Source of the DNA: Roseivivax sediminis
GTDB lineage: Bacteria; Pseudomonadota; Alphaproteobacteria; Rhodobacterales; Rhodobacteraceae
Assembly: GCF_900112685.1 (NCBI RefSeq)
Contig: NZ_FOMS01000005.1
Coordinates: forward strand, 248,001 to 312,000
DNA: 64,000 nt
Direction: 5' to 3'
The notes under the pieces are model-generated. The model was not told the origin of the DNA. It was given only the letters and a program-made list of their open reading frames with translations, and did not search any database. This document shows positions 8,787 to 21,509 of this stretch, in pieces. The translations under genes were made by a program, and so were the position numbers. Position 1 is the first letter of the stretch; each line of letters opens with the position of its first letter.

Positions 8787-10508
8787 TTGACCGCACACGA
8801 GACGCCCCTCGCCGTCGACCCGTCGGACACCCACACCGACGCCGACCTTTCCGAAGACATCACCACCACCGCCACGCTCGAACCCGACACGCCCGTCACG
8901 TCGAGCTTTGCGCCGGGGGGCGTCGACAGCGACTGGTTTCGGGCGACGCTGACCGCCGGTCAGCGCTATTCCGTCGAGCTCACCGGCTTCAACGGAAGCG
9001 GCGAGTTGAAGTCCGTCTTCGACGCGGAGGGAAAGCTGGTCTACACGCTCGATGACGGCGGCTTCGGTTCGGCGCCGTTCGCAGTGCGTGAGGACGGGAC
9101 GTACTATGTCGCGGTATCGACGTACCTCCTGGCGAGCGACGACGAGCCGCCGGCGCCCTACGCCCTGACGCTTGCCACGCTCGAACCCGACGCCGAGGGC
9201 GAGACGCCGGCCGGCGCCGCCCCGGCCTATGTCGGCGGCCCCGCGACGAGCGGGCAGATCGACCATCTCGGCGACGTGGACGTCTTTGCCGTTTCACTGG
9301 ACGCGGGGCGGGTCTACACCGCCGAGGCTAGCTACGACGATCCGGTCTCCGGCGCACCGACCTTCACGGAATTTTCCCTGCGCACCGCGGCGGGCGAGTT
9401 CCTGCGCACCGGATTCCTGCGCGACGGTGTCATCACCACGGGCGCGGTGACCGTGCCGGAAAGCGGAACCTATTACCTGTCGTTCTCGGATCTGTCACAG
9501 GGCGGGGCCGGTGCCGCCTTTTTTACGCCCTACGCGATCGCCGTGGCGGAAGGCCCGGCCGATGCGCTGGTCGGCACAGCCGCATCCGAGCGTCTCGACG
9601 GCACGGCGGCGGACGACGTGATCCTGGCCGGGGGCGGCGATGACACGACCCGCGCCGGGGACGGCAACGACGAGATCTCGGGCGGAGCGGGCGACGACGT
9701 TCTGACCGGCGAGAATGGCGACGACAGCCTCTTCGGCGGCGCCGGCGACGACGTCCTCGCCGGCGCGGACGGCAACGACCTCGTCGATGGCGGCGCGGGC
9801 CGCGACAACCTCGGTGGCGGCTTCGGCGACGACACGCTGAACGGCGGCACCGGCAACGACACGCTGGGCGGCGGACGCGGCGACGACGACCTGCGCGGCG
9901 GGACCGGCGACGACGTGATGAGCGCGGGCGCCGGCCGGGACACGATCGACGGCGGCGACGGCGGCGACACGATCGGCGCGGGCTTCGGCGACGACCTCGT
10001 GGCGGGCGGCGACGGCGCAGACAGCCTCGGCGGCGGCAACGGGCGCGACAGCGTGTTCGGCGGCGGGGGCGACGATTCCATCGGTGGCGGGCTTGGCCAC
10101 GACACCGTGCATGGCGACGACGGCGACGACTTCCTCGCCGGTGGCGGCGGCCTCGACGAGCTTGTCGGCGGTGCCGGCGACGACACGCTGAACGGCGGCT
10201 CGGGCAACGACGTGCTGTACGGGTCGGGCGGAGCGGACGTTTTCGTCTTCAACGATTTCCGCGCCGGCGAGATCGACGTGCTGGGCGACTTCGAGGACGG
10301 CACCGACCTGATCCGCGTCCGGCTCGGCGCCTTGCTCGAAGAGGGCCAGCGCCCGCGCGACATAGGCAGCGGCCCGGAGGACTACATGGCGGCGTTCGAG
10401 ATCACCGACGGGCCGTCCGGCGCGGAGATCGTGGTTCGAGACCATGCCATCCGGGTGTCCGGCGTCAACGCCGCCGACTTGACCGCCGACGACTTCCTCT
10501 TCGTCTGA
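8787..10508 (+). CDS. RTX repeat protein with two pre-peptidase-like domains
   Basis: The 573-residue acidic product starts at TTG 8787, preceded by GGAGACGAG. Residues about 35-130 and 150-255 look like two PPC-type beta domains (DSDWFRATLTAGQRYSVEL and GDVDVFAVSLDAGRVYTAE). Residues about 264-480 are roughly two dozen GGxGxDxxx nonapeptides that bind calcium. The C-terminus, with ADVFVF and DFEDGTDLIRV, resembles the serralysin/RTX end and probably carries an uncleaved type I secretion signal. No N-terminal signal peptide and no catalytic motif are visible. Secretion is inferred; the function is unknown. No secretion genes are adjacent. Confidence 0.8.
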   Translation: MTAHETPLAVDPSDTHTDADLSEDITTTATLEPDTPVTSSFAPGGVDSDWFRATLTAGQRYSVELTGFNGSGELKSVFDAEGKLVYTLDDGGFGSAPFAVREDGTYYVAVSTYLLASDDEPPAPYALTLATLEPDAEGETPAGAAPAYVGGPATSGQIDHLGDVDVFAVSLDAGRVYTAEASYDDPVSGAPTFTEFSLRTAAGEFLRTGFLRDGVITTGAVTVPESGTYYLSFSDLSQGGAGAAFFTPYAIAVAEGPADALVGTAASERLDGTAADDVILAGGGDDTTRAGDGNDEISGGAGDDVLTGENGDDSLFGGAGDDVLAGADGNDLVDGGAGRDNLGGGFGDDTLNGGTGNDTLGGGRGDDDLRGGTGDDVMSAGAGRDTIDGGDGGDTIGAGFGDDLVAGGDGADSLGGGNGRDSVFGGGGDDSIGGGLGHDTVHGDDGDDFLAGGGGLDELVGGAGDDTLNGGSGNDVLYGSGGADVFVFNDFRAGEIDVLGDFEDGTDLIRVRLGALLEEGQRPRDIGSGPEDYMAAFEITDGPSGAEIVVRDHAIRVSGVNAADLTADDFLFV

Positions 10509-10675
10509 GCCCGGCGGGACAGTGGCGCGGGAACACGTTATGAAGGCCGCGGCGGGACACCGTGGAAAGACCCGGCGCGATCCCCCTGCGACGAGCACCC
10601 GAGTTCGCCGACGGGTAGACGCGCTGCCTGCCCCGCCACGGCCCGACCCAAGCAAGACAGAGGGACAGACCCGAG

Positions 10676-12412
10676 ATGCGCCTTTCCCCCGCCCGCTACC
10701 TGCCGGTCCTCGACTGGGGCCGGCGCTACGACCGCGGCGCGCTGAGCAACGACCTGATCGCGGCTGTGATCGTCACGATCATGCTGATTCCGCAATCGCT
10801 GGCCTATGCGCTGCTCGCCGGTCTGCCTCCAGAGGCCGGGATCTACGCCTCGATCGCACCGATCCTGCTTTACGCGGTGTTCGGCACGTCGCGGGCGCTG
10901 GCGGTCGGCCCGGTGGCAGTGGTTTCGCTGCTGACCGCCTCGGCCGTGGGACAGGTGGCCGAACAGGGCACCGCCGGCTACGCGGTCGCGGCGCTGACGC
11001 TGGCGGGCCTGTCGGGCGCGTTCCTGCTGCTGCTCGGCGTTTTCCGCCTGGGGTTTCTGGCCAATTTCCTCAGTCACCCGGTCATCGCCGGGTTCATCAC
11101 CGCCTCGGGCATCCTGATCGCCACGAGCCAGCTCAAACACATCCTCGGGGTAGAGGCGCATGGCCACACGCTGATCGAGATGGTCGGCAGCCTGCTTGCC
11201 CATATCGGACAGATCAACCCGATCACTGTTATCATCGGCGGCGCCGCGACCGCCTTCCTGTTCTGGGTGCGCCGCGGGCTCAAGCCGCTGCTGCGCCGCA
11301 TGGGGGCCGGGCCGCTGCTGGCCGACGTGGCGACGAAGGCGGGACCGGTCGCGGCAGTGGTCGTCACCACGCTGGCGGTCTGGGCCTTCGGCCTCGCGGA
11401 GCGCGGCGTCGACATTGTCGGCGAGGTGCCGCAGGCGCTGCCGCCCCTGACCCTGCCCGGCTTCGCGCCGGACCTGATACGGCAATTGGCGATCCCGGCG
11501 ATACTGATCTCGATCATCGGCTTCGTCGAATCGATCTCGGTGGCGCAGACGCTCGCCGCGAAGAAACGGCAGCGCATCGACCCCGACCAGGAGCTCATCG
11601 GCCTCGGCGCCGCCAACCTCGGCGCGGCCTTCACCGGCGGCTACCCGGTCACCGGCGGCTTCGCCCGGTCGGTGGTGAACTTCGATGCGGGCGCCGAGAC
11701 GCCCGCCGCCGGCGCCTTCACCGCGATCGGGCTGGCCTTCGCCGCCGTCGCGCTGACGCCGCTGGTCTACTACCTGCCGAACGCGACGCTCGCCGCGACC
11801 ATTGTCGTGGCGGTCCTTAGCCTCGTCGATCTGTCGATCCTGCGCCGCACCTGGGATTATTCACGCGCGGACTTCGCGGCCGTCGCCGCGACGATCCTGC
11901 TGACCCTCGCGCTCGGCGTGGAGATCGGTGTCGGCTCCGGCGTGATCCTGTCCATCGCGCTGCATCTCATCAAGACGTCGAAACCGCATGTCGCCGAGGT
12001 CGGGCTCGTCCCCGGCAGCCATCACTTCCGCAATATCGACCGCCACGACGTCGCGACCGATCCGGCGATCCTGTCGCTGCGCATCGACGAGAGCCTCTAT
12101 TTCGTCAACGCCCGGTTCCTGGAGGACCTGATCCAGGACCGCGTGACGGACGGCTGCGCGGTGCGCCATGTGATCCTGATGTGCTCGGCGGTGAACGAGA
12201 TCGACTTTTCCGCGCTGGAGAGCCTCGAGGCGGTCAACGAGCGGCTGCGCGACATGCGGATCGGCCTGCACCTGTCGGAGGTGAAGGGTCCGGTGATGGA
12301 CCGGCTGAAAACCACGCATTTCATCGACCACCTGAACGGGCAGGTGTTCCTGTCGCAATATGACGCGTGGCGGGCGCTCAGCACCGCACCGCCATCAAAC
12401 GCCGCAGAATGA
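10676..12412 (+). CDS. SulP-family anion permease with STAS domain
   Basis: This is a membrane transporter of the SLC26/SulP family for sulfate, bicarbonate or a related anion. The N-terminal part shows the signature IPQSLAYALLAGLPPEAGIYAS near residue 35, then about ten to twelve hydrophobic helices. IGFVESISVAQTLAAKKRQ near residue 280 and GGYPVTGGFARSVVN near 320 are further family marks. Residues about 445-560 form a STAS domain ending the protein, with MCSAVNEIDFSALESLE as its core. The length of 578 residues is typical. The substrate cannot be read from the sequence. It converges with the following gene, with 7 bases between stops. Confidence 0.9.
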   Translation: MRLSPARYLPVLDWGRRYDRGALSNDLIAAVIVTIMLIPQSLAYALLAGLPPEAGIYASIAPILLYAVFGTSRALAVGPVAVVSLLTASAVGQVAEQGTAGYAVAALTLAGLSGAFLLLLGVFRLGFLANFLSHPVIAGFITASGILIATSQLKHILGVEAHGHTLIEMVGSLLAHIGQINPITVIIGGAATAFLFWVRRGLKPLLRRMGAGPLLADVATKAGPVAAVVVTTLAVWAFGLAERGVDIVGEVPQALPPLTLPGFAPDLIRQLAIPAILISIIGFVESISVAQTLAAKKRQRIDPDQELIGLGAANLGAAFTGGYPVTGGFARSVVNFDAGAETPAAGAFTAIGLAFAAVALTPLVYYLPNATLAATIVVAVLSLVDLSILRRTWDYSRADFAAVAATILLTLALGVEIGVGSGVILSIALHLIKTSKPHVAEVGLVPGSHHFRNIDRHDVATDPAILSLRIDESLYFVNARFLEDLIQDRVTDGCAVRHVILMCSAVNEIDFSALESLEAVNERLRDMRIGLHLSEVKGPVMDRLKTTHFIDHLNGQVFLSQYDAWRALSTAPPSNAAE

Positions 12413-12419
12413 CCGGCGC

Positions 12420-13145
12420 TCAGCCGCCGCCCAAGCCGGCCAGGGCGACGCCGACACCGTAGGCGACCGACGCCGCGATGGCGCCGATCAGCGCCGTCTC
12501 GGCCCCCGAGCGCCACCAGGGCCGCAGCGACCAGCGGCTCCTGAGCGCACCGATCAGGAAGAACGCCAGACCCGTCGCCACGATCGCGGCCGAGAAGGGA
12601 TCGCCGACGCCGATCACGAACGGCATGAGCGGGACCGACCCGGCGGAGACGAAGGCGGCGAAGGTCACCGACGCGGCCCCGGCCGCGCGCGGCTCCGACA
12701 GGCTCTTGCCGTATTCGTCGGTCAGCATCAGGTCGATCCAGGCCTCGCGCCGCGCCGCGATGGCAGCGACGGCCTCCTCAAGAACATGGCCCTGCAACCC
12801 CTTGGCGGCGAGGATCTGGCGCAACTCCTCGCGCTCGCCCTCGGGGGCGAGCCTGATATGCCGCGCCTCGACCTCGCGCAGGCGCGAGAGGTCCTCGGCC
12901 TCCGCGCGGCGGGCGCTGAAATTGCCGAGCGCCATGGACACCCCGTCGGCCAGGAGATTGGCGACCCCGAGGATCAGCACAACCGACACCGGCAGCCCGG
13001 CGCCCTGAACGCCGGCCACGATGGCGAAGGTGGTCACCGCGCCGTCGATGGCGCCGTAGACCGCATCGCCCAGGTGGCCGGGCCGGCGGGCCTCTGCCAG
13101 GCGTTCGGAGACTTCCGCGGGCGCGTGGCCGTGTTCGAGCCTCAC
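12420..13145 (-). CDS. VIT1/CCC1 family iron/manganese transporter
   Basis: The 241-residue membrane protein has [23 protein letters not shown] near residue 23 and [19 protein letters not shown] near 60, both hallmarks of the VIT1/CCC1 (DUF125) family. A charged central region with LREVEARHI and EREELRQIL forms the cytosolic metal-binding helices. The last third contains the remaining membrane spans. Family members move ferrous iron or manganese out of the cytoplasm. The start codon overlaps the end of the upstream cytochrome gene by four bases, so the two are likely co-transcribed. Confidence 0.88.
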   Translation of the reverse strand: MRLEHGHAPAEVSERLAEARRPGHLGDAVYGAIDGAVTTFAIVAGVQGAGLPVSVVLILGVANLLADGVSMALGNFSARRAEAEDLSRLREVEARHIRLAPEGEREELRQILAAKGLQGHVLEEAVAAIAARREAWIDLMLTDEYGKSLSEPRAAGAASVTFAAFVSAGSVPLMPFVIGVGDPFSAAIVATGLAFFLIGALRSRWSLRPWWRSGAETALIGAIAASVAYGVGVALAGLGGG

Positions 13146-13549
13146 TCGCTCACCTGGATGGTCTCGATCCAGACCGTGAGGTCGGCGACCGAGGTCTCGG
13201 TCAGAACGGCCTCGCCGGTCTCGGTGTTGCCAAGCGCCACCTCGAGATCGAAAAGCGGCCCGAAGACCGGCATGATCACGCCGTGGCCGCGCACGTCGTC
13301 GCGTCCGTCGATATGGCGCATCACCTGCTCCTCCGGAAAGGATCCGCCGGCCCGCGCGGCGATGCGCGTCAGGTCCGCCGGCCGCACCGACAGCAGGTCG
13401 GCGAAATCACCGTCACCCGTGCCTCCGGCGCCATGGCAGCTCTGGCAGAAGACGGAATAGACCGCTTGTCCGGTGGCGGGCGAGGGGCCGACCTCCTGTG
13501 CCATGGAGGGGCCGGCCAGAATCGCGGCGAGGGCGAGAGCGATGCGCAT
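13142..13549 (-). CDS. Small periplasmic class I cytochrome c
   Basis: The 135-residue product begins with a cleavable signal peptide ([18 protein letters not shown]). It has one haem site CQSCH followed by [14 protein letters not shown] and a distal methionine in [12 protein letters not shown] 13549 is chosen because the signal peptide starts there and AAGGAGG precedes it by five bases; an in-frame upstream ATG would only add a polar tail. It resembles the cytochrome encoded at 15672-16100, sharing [10 protein letters not shown]. An electron-carrier role is likely, the partner unknown. Confidence 0.85.
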   Translation of the reverse strand: MRIALALAAILAGPSMAQEVGPSPATGQAVYSVFCQSCHGAGGTGDGDFADLLSVRPADLTRIAARAGGSFPEEQVMRHIDGRDDVRGHGVIMPVFGPLFDLEVALGNTETGEAVLTETSVADLTVWIETIQVSE

Positions 13550-13601
13550 GCTATGCCTCCTTGGGTCGCATGAGGTAGGGTCGGCGGGCGCTGCCGCGAC
13601 G

Positions 13602-13928
13602 TCATTCATCGATCAGAACCGCGGCCCCCGGGATGTCGTGGACCCGGCGGATCATGCAGCCGGCCTCCCTGCGGTAATCCTCCACCGCGACGTGGCCGTG
13701 ACGCAGCAGGACGACCTGCGCATCAATCGGGTTTCCGGCACGCAGCAGCGCGTGCATCGTGTCGGCACAGGCGTTCATCCGCCGCGCCGCGAAGCTCCAC
13801 GCCTCCACGCCGATGTCCATCCATGCCTTCGCGAGGCGCAGTCCGGGCAGTGAATCCGGCGGAGTGGTCGGGCCCCTGTCTGCACGGGTCACGGCCCCTC
13901 GCAGGGGCGCTTGCGTCAAGTCGTTCAT
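13602..13928 (-). CDS. Small phasin-like helical protein
   Basis: This 108-residue protein starts at ATG 13928 after a good ribosome site (GAGGAGG). The central part, AWMDIGVEAWSFAARRMNACADTMHALL and VEDYRREAGCMIRRVHDI, is amphipathic helix with the spacing seen in phasin-family proteins, which coat polyhydroxyalkanoate granules or act as small chaperones. I do not see a definitive signature. It is followed by the cytochrome c gene on the same strand and diverges from the kinase-like gene at 14064. A PHA role is a guess. Confidence 0.6.
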   Translation of the reverse strand: MNDLTQAPLRGAVTRADRGPTTPPDSLPGLRLAKAWMDIGVEAWSFAARRMNACADTMHALLRAGNPIDAQVVLLRHGHVAVEDYRREAGCMIRRVHDIPGAAVLIDE

Positions 13929-14063
13929 GGCGTCCTCCTCTTTCGGATGCGCGGGATGCGCGAGGCGGAGTCTGACCGCCGGCACGGCGCGTTGCATTGA
14001 CCAGGGTCAAAGACGGCACCTACATCCCAAGTTAAGATCGGCACCGGCACGAAGGAGGCGGGC

Positions 14064-15572
14064 ATGACGGATCGGCAGGACGAGGTGGTCGCATTCCTCT
14101 CGGACCCCGCAACGCACGACGGCGCAGAGGTCGACGTCGTGGAAACGCACGCTGCGCTGGTCTTCCTTGCGGGCGACCGGGCGCTGAAGATGAAGCGCGC
14201 GGTGCAATACGACTACCTAGACTTCAGCGACCTCGGTACCCGCCGCGAGATGCTGGAGCGGGAGCTGGAGCTCAACGCCCCCGGCGCACCGGAGATCTAC
14301 CGCGAGGTGATCGCTGTGACCGACACCGCGGACGGGCTGGCGCTCGGCGGCGACGGTGCGGCGGTGGAATGGGTGCTCTCGATGAGCCGCTTCGACACCG
14401 AGAACGAACTGTCGCGCGTGGCCGAGCGCGGCGCCCTCGACACCCGGCTCGCCTTCGACCTGGGCCGGTCGGTGGCGCAGATGCACGCGCGCGCGCCGCT
14501 CCGGCAGGAGGACGGCGCGACGCTCGTGGACGAAATCGTGGAGGAACTCGCGCAGGCCTTCGCGACGATGGAGGACGCGCTCGGCGCGGAGTCGTCGGAG
14601 GCACTGACGGGCGCTCTGCGAAACGCGGCGTCGGGCGCGGCGGAGCAACTGTCGCAGCGCAGCACGGACGGTCACGTCCGGCGCTGCCACGGCGATCTGC
14701 ACCTGCACAACCTCGTTCTGATCGACGGCCGCCCGGTGCCGTTCGACGCGCTGGAATTCGACGAACGGCTGGGCACCTGCGACGTGCTCTACGATCTCGC
14801 CTTCCTGCTGATGGACCTCCGCCACCGCGGATTGACGCAGGAGGCGAGCGTCACCCTCTCCGCCTGGGCCTCGGCGATGGAAGGCGCGGAGGATGACGGT
14901 CTCGGCGCCCTGCCCCTCTTCGTCGCCATGCGCGCGGCGATCCGGGCGATGGTGCTGATCCAGACCGACCGTGCCTCGGCGCACGAAGGACGGTCCGACG
15001 GCGAGGCCCGCCGCTACGTGCAGGAGGCACGCTCGGCGCTGGCGCCGGCCGAGGCGCGCCTCGTCGCCATCGGCGGCCGCTCGGGCAGCGGCAAGTCGAC
15101 GATGGCGCGCCACATCGCGCCCGACCTCGGCCCTGTCGGCGCCCTGCACCTGGCCAGCGACGTGGAGCGCAAGACGATGATGGGCGTCGGTCCCTTCGAT
15201 CCCCTGCCCGAAAGCGCCTATACCGAAGAGAAGAGTGCGCAACTCTACGACCGTCTGCTCGGGCGGGCCGAGGCGGCCTTGGCGAGTGGCATGTCCGCGC
15301 TGCTCGACGCGACCTTCCTCGACCCCGCACAGCGGCGCGCGGCGGCCGAACTGGCCGCGCGGAAGGGCGTGCGCTTCGACGGCGTCTGGCTGGGCGCCCC
15401 GGAGGCCGAACTGCTGCGCCGCGTCGATGCGCGGCACGGCGACAGCTCGGACGCCGACGCCGCCGTCGTCTCCCGGCAGTCCGAGCCGGACGACCTCGGC
15501 CGCGGCTGGAGCCGGATCGACGCCGGCGGCGGGGCCGACACGGTCGCCGCCCGGCTGCGGGCGTTGCTGTAA
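14064..15572 (+). CDS. Aminoglycoside-phosphotransferase-fold / AAA P-loop fusion protein
   Basis: The 502-residue protein joins two domains. Residues about 1-310 have an aminoglycoside-phosphotransferase fold with the Brenner motif HGDLHLHN near residue 211 and FDALEFDERLGTCDVLYDLAFL as the metal-binding segment. Residues about 330-502 are a P-loop kinase-like domain with AIGGRSGSGKSTMARHIA and a later LLDATFLDP. This architecture is known as a conserved uncharacterised family. A GGAGG site lies just upstream of the ATG. No substrate can be assigned and nothing suggests antibiotic resistance. Confidence 0.85.
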   Translation: MTDRQDEVVAFLSDPATHDGAEVDVVETHAALVFLAGDRALKMKRAVQYDYLDFSDLGTRREMLERELELNAPGAPEIYREVIAVTDTADGLALGGDGAAVEWVLSMSRFDTENELSRVAERGALDTRLAFDLGRSVAQMHARAPLRQEDGATLVDEIVEELAQAFATMEDALGAESSEALTGALRNAASGAAEQLSQRSTDGHVRRCHGDLHLHNLVLIDGRPVPFDALEFDERLGTCDVLYDLAFLLMDLRHRGLTQEASVTLSAWASAMEGAEDDGLGALPLFVAMRAAIRAMVLIQTDRASAHEGRSDGEARRYVQEARSALAPAEARLVAIGGRSGSGKSTMARHIAPDLGPVGALHLASDVERKTMMGVGPFDPLPESAYTEEKSAQLYDRLLGRAEAALASGMSALLDATFLDPAQRRAAAELAARKGVRFDGVWLGAPEAELLRRVDARHGDSSDADAAVVSRQSEPDDLGRGWSRIDAGGGADTVAARLRALL

Positions 15573-15671
15573 CCGGCGCGCGGCGCGTCGACCTCGGCGG
15601 CGCCGCGCGGTAGGCTGCAAGAAAGCGGGCCGCGCCGCGCCCGAAGGCAAGAGACCCAACGGAGCCGGGAC

Positions 15672-16100
15672 ATGAGACGATTACTGCTGACCCTTCCCCT
15701 CGTCCTGGCCGCATGCGCCCCCGAGACGCCCGCCGCGCCGGAGACGGCCGCCGGTGCCGCGCTTTTCGCCACGCATTGCGCAAGCTGTCACGGGGCGGAG
15801 GGCCGCGGCGACGGCCCGGCGGCCGAGGATCTCGGCGCCGTCCCCGCCGACCTCACGCGGATCGCGGCGCGGCGGGACGGGGTCTGGCCGATGCTCGAGG
15901 TCATGGCCATCGTCGACGGCTACGCCCGCCGCACCGACGCGCGCCCCGGCATGCCGGTCGTCCCCGAAGTGGCGGAAGGCCCCACGGTCGAATTCGAGAC
16001 CGGCAACGGCATGGTGCAGCAAACCCCGGCCAACCTCTTGGCCATCGCTCGCTATCTCGAAACCATCCAGGAACCGCAGCCGACGCGCTACGTGCCCTGA
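15672..16100 (+). CDS. Cytochrome c lipoprotein, paralogue-like
   Basis: The 142-residue product has a short lipoprotein-type signal (LLLTLPLVLAAC, lipobox LAAC) and one haem site CASCH followed by GAEGRGDGPAAEDL. Methionines in GMPVVPE could serve as the distal ligand. [10 protein letters not shown] and the following layout match the cytochrome at 13142-13549, suggesting an old duplication across the phasin-like and kinase-like genes. It is probably anchored on the periplasmic face of the inner membrane. Partner and pathway are not apparent. Confidence 0.83.
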   Translation: MRRLLLTLPLVLAACAPETPAAPETAAGAALFATHCASCHGAEGRGDGPAAEDLGAVPADLTRIAARRDGVWPMLEVMAIVDGYARRTDARPGMPVVPEVAEGPTVEFETGNGMVQQTPANLLAIARYLETIQEPQPTRYVP

Positions 16101-16129
16101 GGCGCCGACGGCGCGCCGGCCAAATAGAA

Positions 16130-16149
16130 GGGCGCCATAGGTGGCGCCC
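16130..16149 (+). terminator. Hairpin between cytochrome c and nrdJ
   Basis: GGGCGCC at 16130-16136 pairs perfectly with GGCGCCC at 16143-16149 around a six-base loop. It lies after the cytochrome stop and beyond the nrdJ stop on the other strand, so it could end both transcripts. No clear U-run follows, so intrinsic termination is uncertain. Confidence 0.4.
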
Positions 16150-16309
16150 CAATGTCCCGGAATGGGCTAATCGGCCTAACGACTGACGTTCTATGCTTTG
16201 GCCCGTCAAGCAGTACGCATCAGCTTCGGCCCCGAACTCTTTGACGTGGCACCATTCCCTTGCAGTCCCGGCCACCCCGCCAAAGGCGCGACAGCCGGGT
16301 CCGACGGGA

Positions 16310-19963
<3,654 letters not shown>

Positions 19964-20102
19964 TGTCCGTGCCCCATTCCAGATCTTGTGTCGTGTCGGT
20001 CCTGCCTCAGACCCGGGCACACGGCTTTCCTGCCGCCCCTCTTGCATGGCGGCGCCCCCTTTCGGCGGTGGCTGAGGATCGCTGTGTGTCCCGGCCCCCG
20101 GC

Positions 20103-20118
20103 CTACCATATGTTGTAG
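20103..20118 (-). promoter_or_regulatory. NrdR box, proximal
   Basis: The 16-mer CTACCATATGTTGTAG fits the NrdR consensus (acaCwAtATaTwGtgt) at the core C, A, TAT, T and GT positions. NrdR represses ribonucleotide reductase genes when dATP/ATP is high. The site is 140 bases upstream of the nrdJ start. Confidence 0.7.
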
Positions 20119-20176
20119 GCACTCGGGTCGGCCTGCACAAACTGACCCGACTCGGGGGGGTAAGTCAAAGGGATTT

Positions 20177-20192
20177 TCACCAAATGTAGTGG
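20177..20192 (-). promoter_or_regulatory. NrdR box, distal
   Basis: TCACCAAATGTAGTGG is a second match to the NrdR consensus. It lies 74 bases from the first, which is about seven helical turns and longer than the usual separation of about three turns. Pairing of two boxes is characteristic of NrdR targets. Confidence 0.6.
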
Positions 20193-20403
20193 AGGTATGA
20201 TGGACCGGCACCACCGCTGGCATTTCGCGAGCAGTTACCCACAAGTCCGCCTCATCCTGCCGCAGTGGAAATGCCGCCTTCCGCACAACTTCTCCACAGA
20301 ATTGTCAGCCGCTGCCTGCCGTTGCGGCATTGCGCGCGCGCCACACTCCCGCGTCTTTCTTGGGACGACGGCGGCGCCGGAGACGGGCCGAACGGCGAGT
20401 CGC

Positions 20404-20568
20404 TCAGTCGCCTGCCGGACGTCCAAGCTCGGCCGCGACGCGGCGGCGCGCACGGCGAAGCTCCGCCTCGATCGACGGCATTCCCTTGTTCGCCGAATAG
20501 CGTTCGAGATCGGTCAGCACCTCGATCATCCAGCGGTGCTCCTTGGGATCAGCCCCGGAACTCTGCAT
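20404..20568 (-). CDS. Small conserved protein of unknown function
   Basis: This encodes 54 residues, starting at ATG 20568 after GAGGGA; an upstream ATG at 20604 would add 12 residues. The sequence EHRWMIEVLTDLERYSANKGMPSIEAELRRARRRVAAEL is a two-helix, charged pattern that I recall from short conserved proteins of Rhodobacteraceae. No function is known to me. It is separated from nrdJ by the regulatory region and reads in the same direction. Confidence 0.6.
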   Translation of the reverse strand: MQSSGADPKEHRWMIEVLTDLERYSANKGMPSIEAELRRARRRVAAELGRPAGD

Positions 20569-20737
20569 GGCATCCCTCGCCGTCCGGAAGTTTCGACCAG
20601 CCACGGAACAACCAAACGATGAGTTTCACGGCTACCCGACCCCACCACCACACCTCGCGCATCTTGCGACACCAGGTGCACGGCACCGGGCCCGACTATA
20701 TTGTCGGGGTTCGTGAACGTTGGTAGCGTGCCCGCCG

Positions 20738-21352
20738 ATGTCAAACCTTGTCTTCACGCCGGGCGTTGCCGCTCCGCAGCGCACGCTGCTCATCCTCGGG
20801 CCGGCCAGGTCGAAGACGTCTTTCCTTGCCGGAATGCTGCATTTTGGCGGAATCCATTTCGATCAATCCACGCCCACGTTCGAGGATCTGCCGCTCAGCG
20901 AAGCGATGGAGCGGCACGACACCACGGCCTTCGACGCGATTCTCGAAGACCGCAACCGGCGCGACTCCTGGGGCTGGAAACGGCCGAGCATCGGTGGCTA
21001 CTGGAATGAAGTGGTGCCGAAGCTGCGCATGCCGCACGCGATCATGCTGACAAGGGATGTCACAGCAATCGCACTGCGCGCCCAGATCGCGCATGCCGGG
21101 CAGCCGCGGGTCAGCCTGCCGGAACTGCAGCGCAAAATGCTCGTAAACCTTAACATTCAACGCAACCTTATGAAAAAAGCGGCCGATTCCGGCATCCCGC
21201 TGATGTGCGTCTCGGCCGAGAAGATGTCGGCCGCGCCGGTCGAGACGGCACGCGCCTGCGCCGCTTTCTTCCACCACGATCTGGATACCGCGCCGGTCGA
21301 AGACTTCATCGCTCAAGGCAACGCCGCATACGAGGATTACGCCCGGGACTGA
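20738..21352 (+). CDS. Sulfotransferase-like P-loop protein
   Basis: The 204-residue cytoplasmic protein opens with [20 protein letters not shown], which resembles the 5'-phosphosulfate-binding loop of sulfotransferase-fold proteins. [17 protein letters not shown] then fits the 3'-phosphate-binding arginine segment. Later regions such as [23 protein letters not shown] resemble the C-terminal helix region of that fold. It is shorter than true sulfotransferases, so enzymatic activity is unproven. ATG 20738 is the first start giving this domain. It stands alone upstream of tRNA-Pro. Confidence 0.55.
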   Translation: MSNLVFTPGVAAPQRTLLILGPARSKTSFLAGMLHFGGIHFDQSTPTFEDLPLSEAMERHDTTAFDAILEDRNRRDSWGWKRPSIGGYWNEVVPKLRMPHAIMLTRDVTAIALRAQIAHAGQPRVSLPELQRKMLVNLNIQRNLMKKAADSGIPLMCVSAEKMSAAPVETARACAAFFHHDLDTAPVEDFIAQGNAAYEDYARD

Positions 21353-21387
21353 TCCCGCCGCCCCGACGATGCGAACCGGATCGACAC

Positions 21388-21464
<77 letters not shown>

Positions 21465-21509
21465 AACGGCGCGTGTGTAGCGCCGAGCGGCCGGGTTGAA
21501 AAGCCCGGA

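Larger units (their letters stand above)
19964..20403. other. Non-coding control region upstream of nrdJ
   Basis: About 440 bases lie between the nrdJ start and the end of the small gene at 20404. Within them are two NrdR-box-like sites and, further upstream of nrdJ, two near-matches to the DnaA 9-mer TTATCCACA: TTACCCACA at 20235-20243 and TTCTCCACA at 20290-20298. I see no convincing coding sequence. Confidence 0.6.

Noticed and set aside
9600-10230. Tandem DNA repeats resembling a CRISPR or satellite array
   Set aside because: The periodicity of 27 bases is that of the RTX nonapeptide codons. Units vary, there are no unique spacers and the reading frame is open.
14064-15572. Aminoglycoside resistance gene
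   Set aside because: The phosphotransferase fold is fused to a P-loop domain in a conserved chromosomal family that is not known to confer resistance.
19964-20200. Cobalamin riboswitch upstream of nrdJ
   Set aside because: I found no B12-box-like GCCACTG segment or adequate aptamer length in the leader; the NrdR boxes explain control better.
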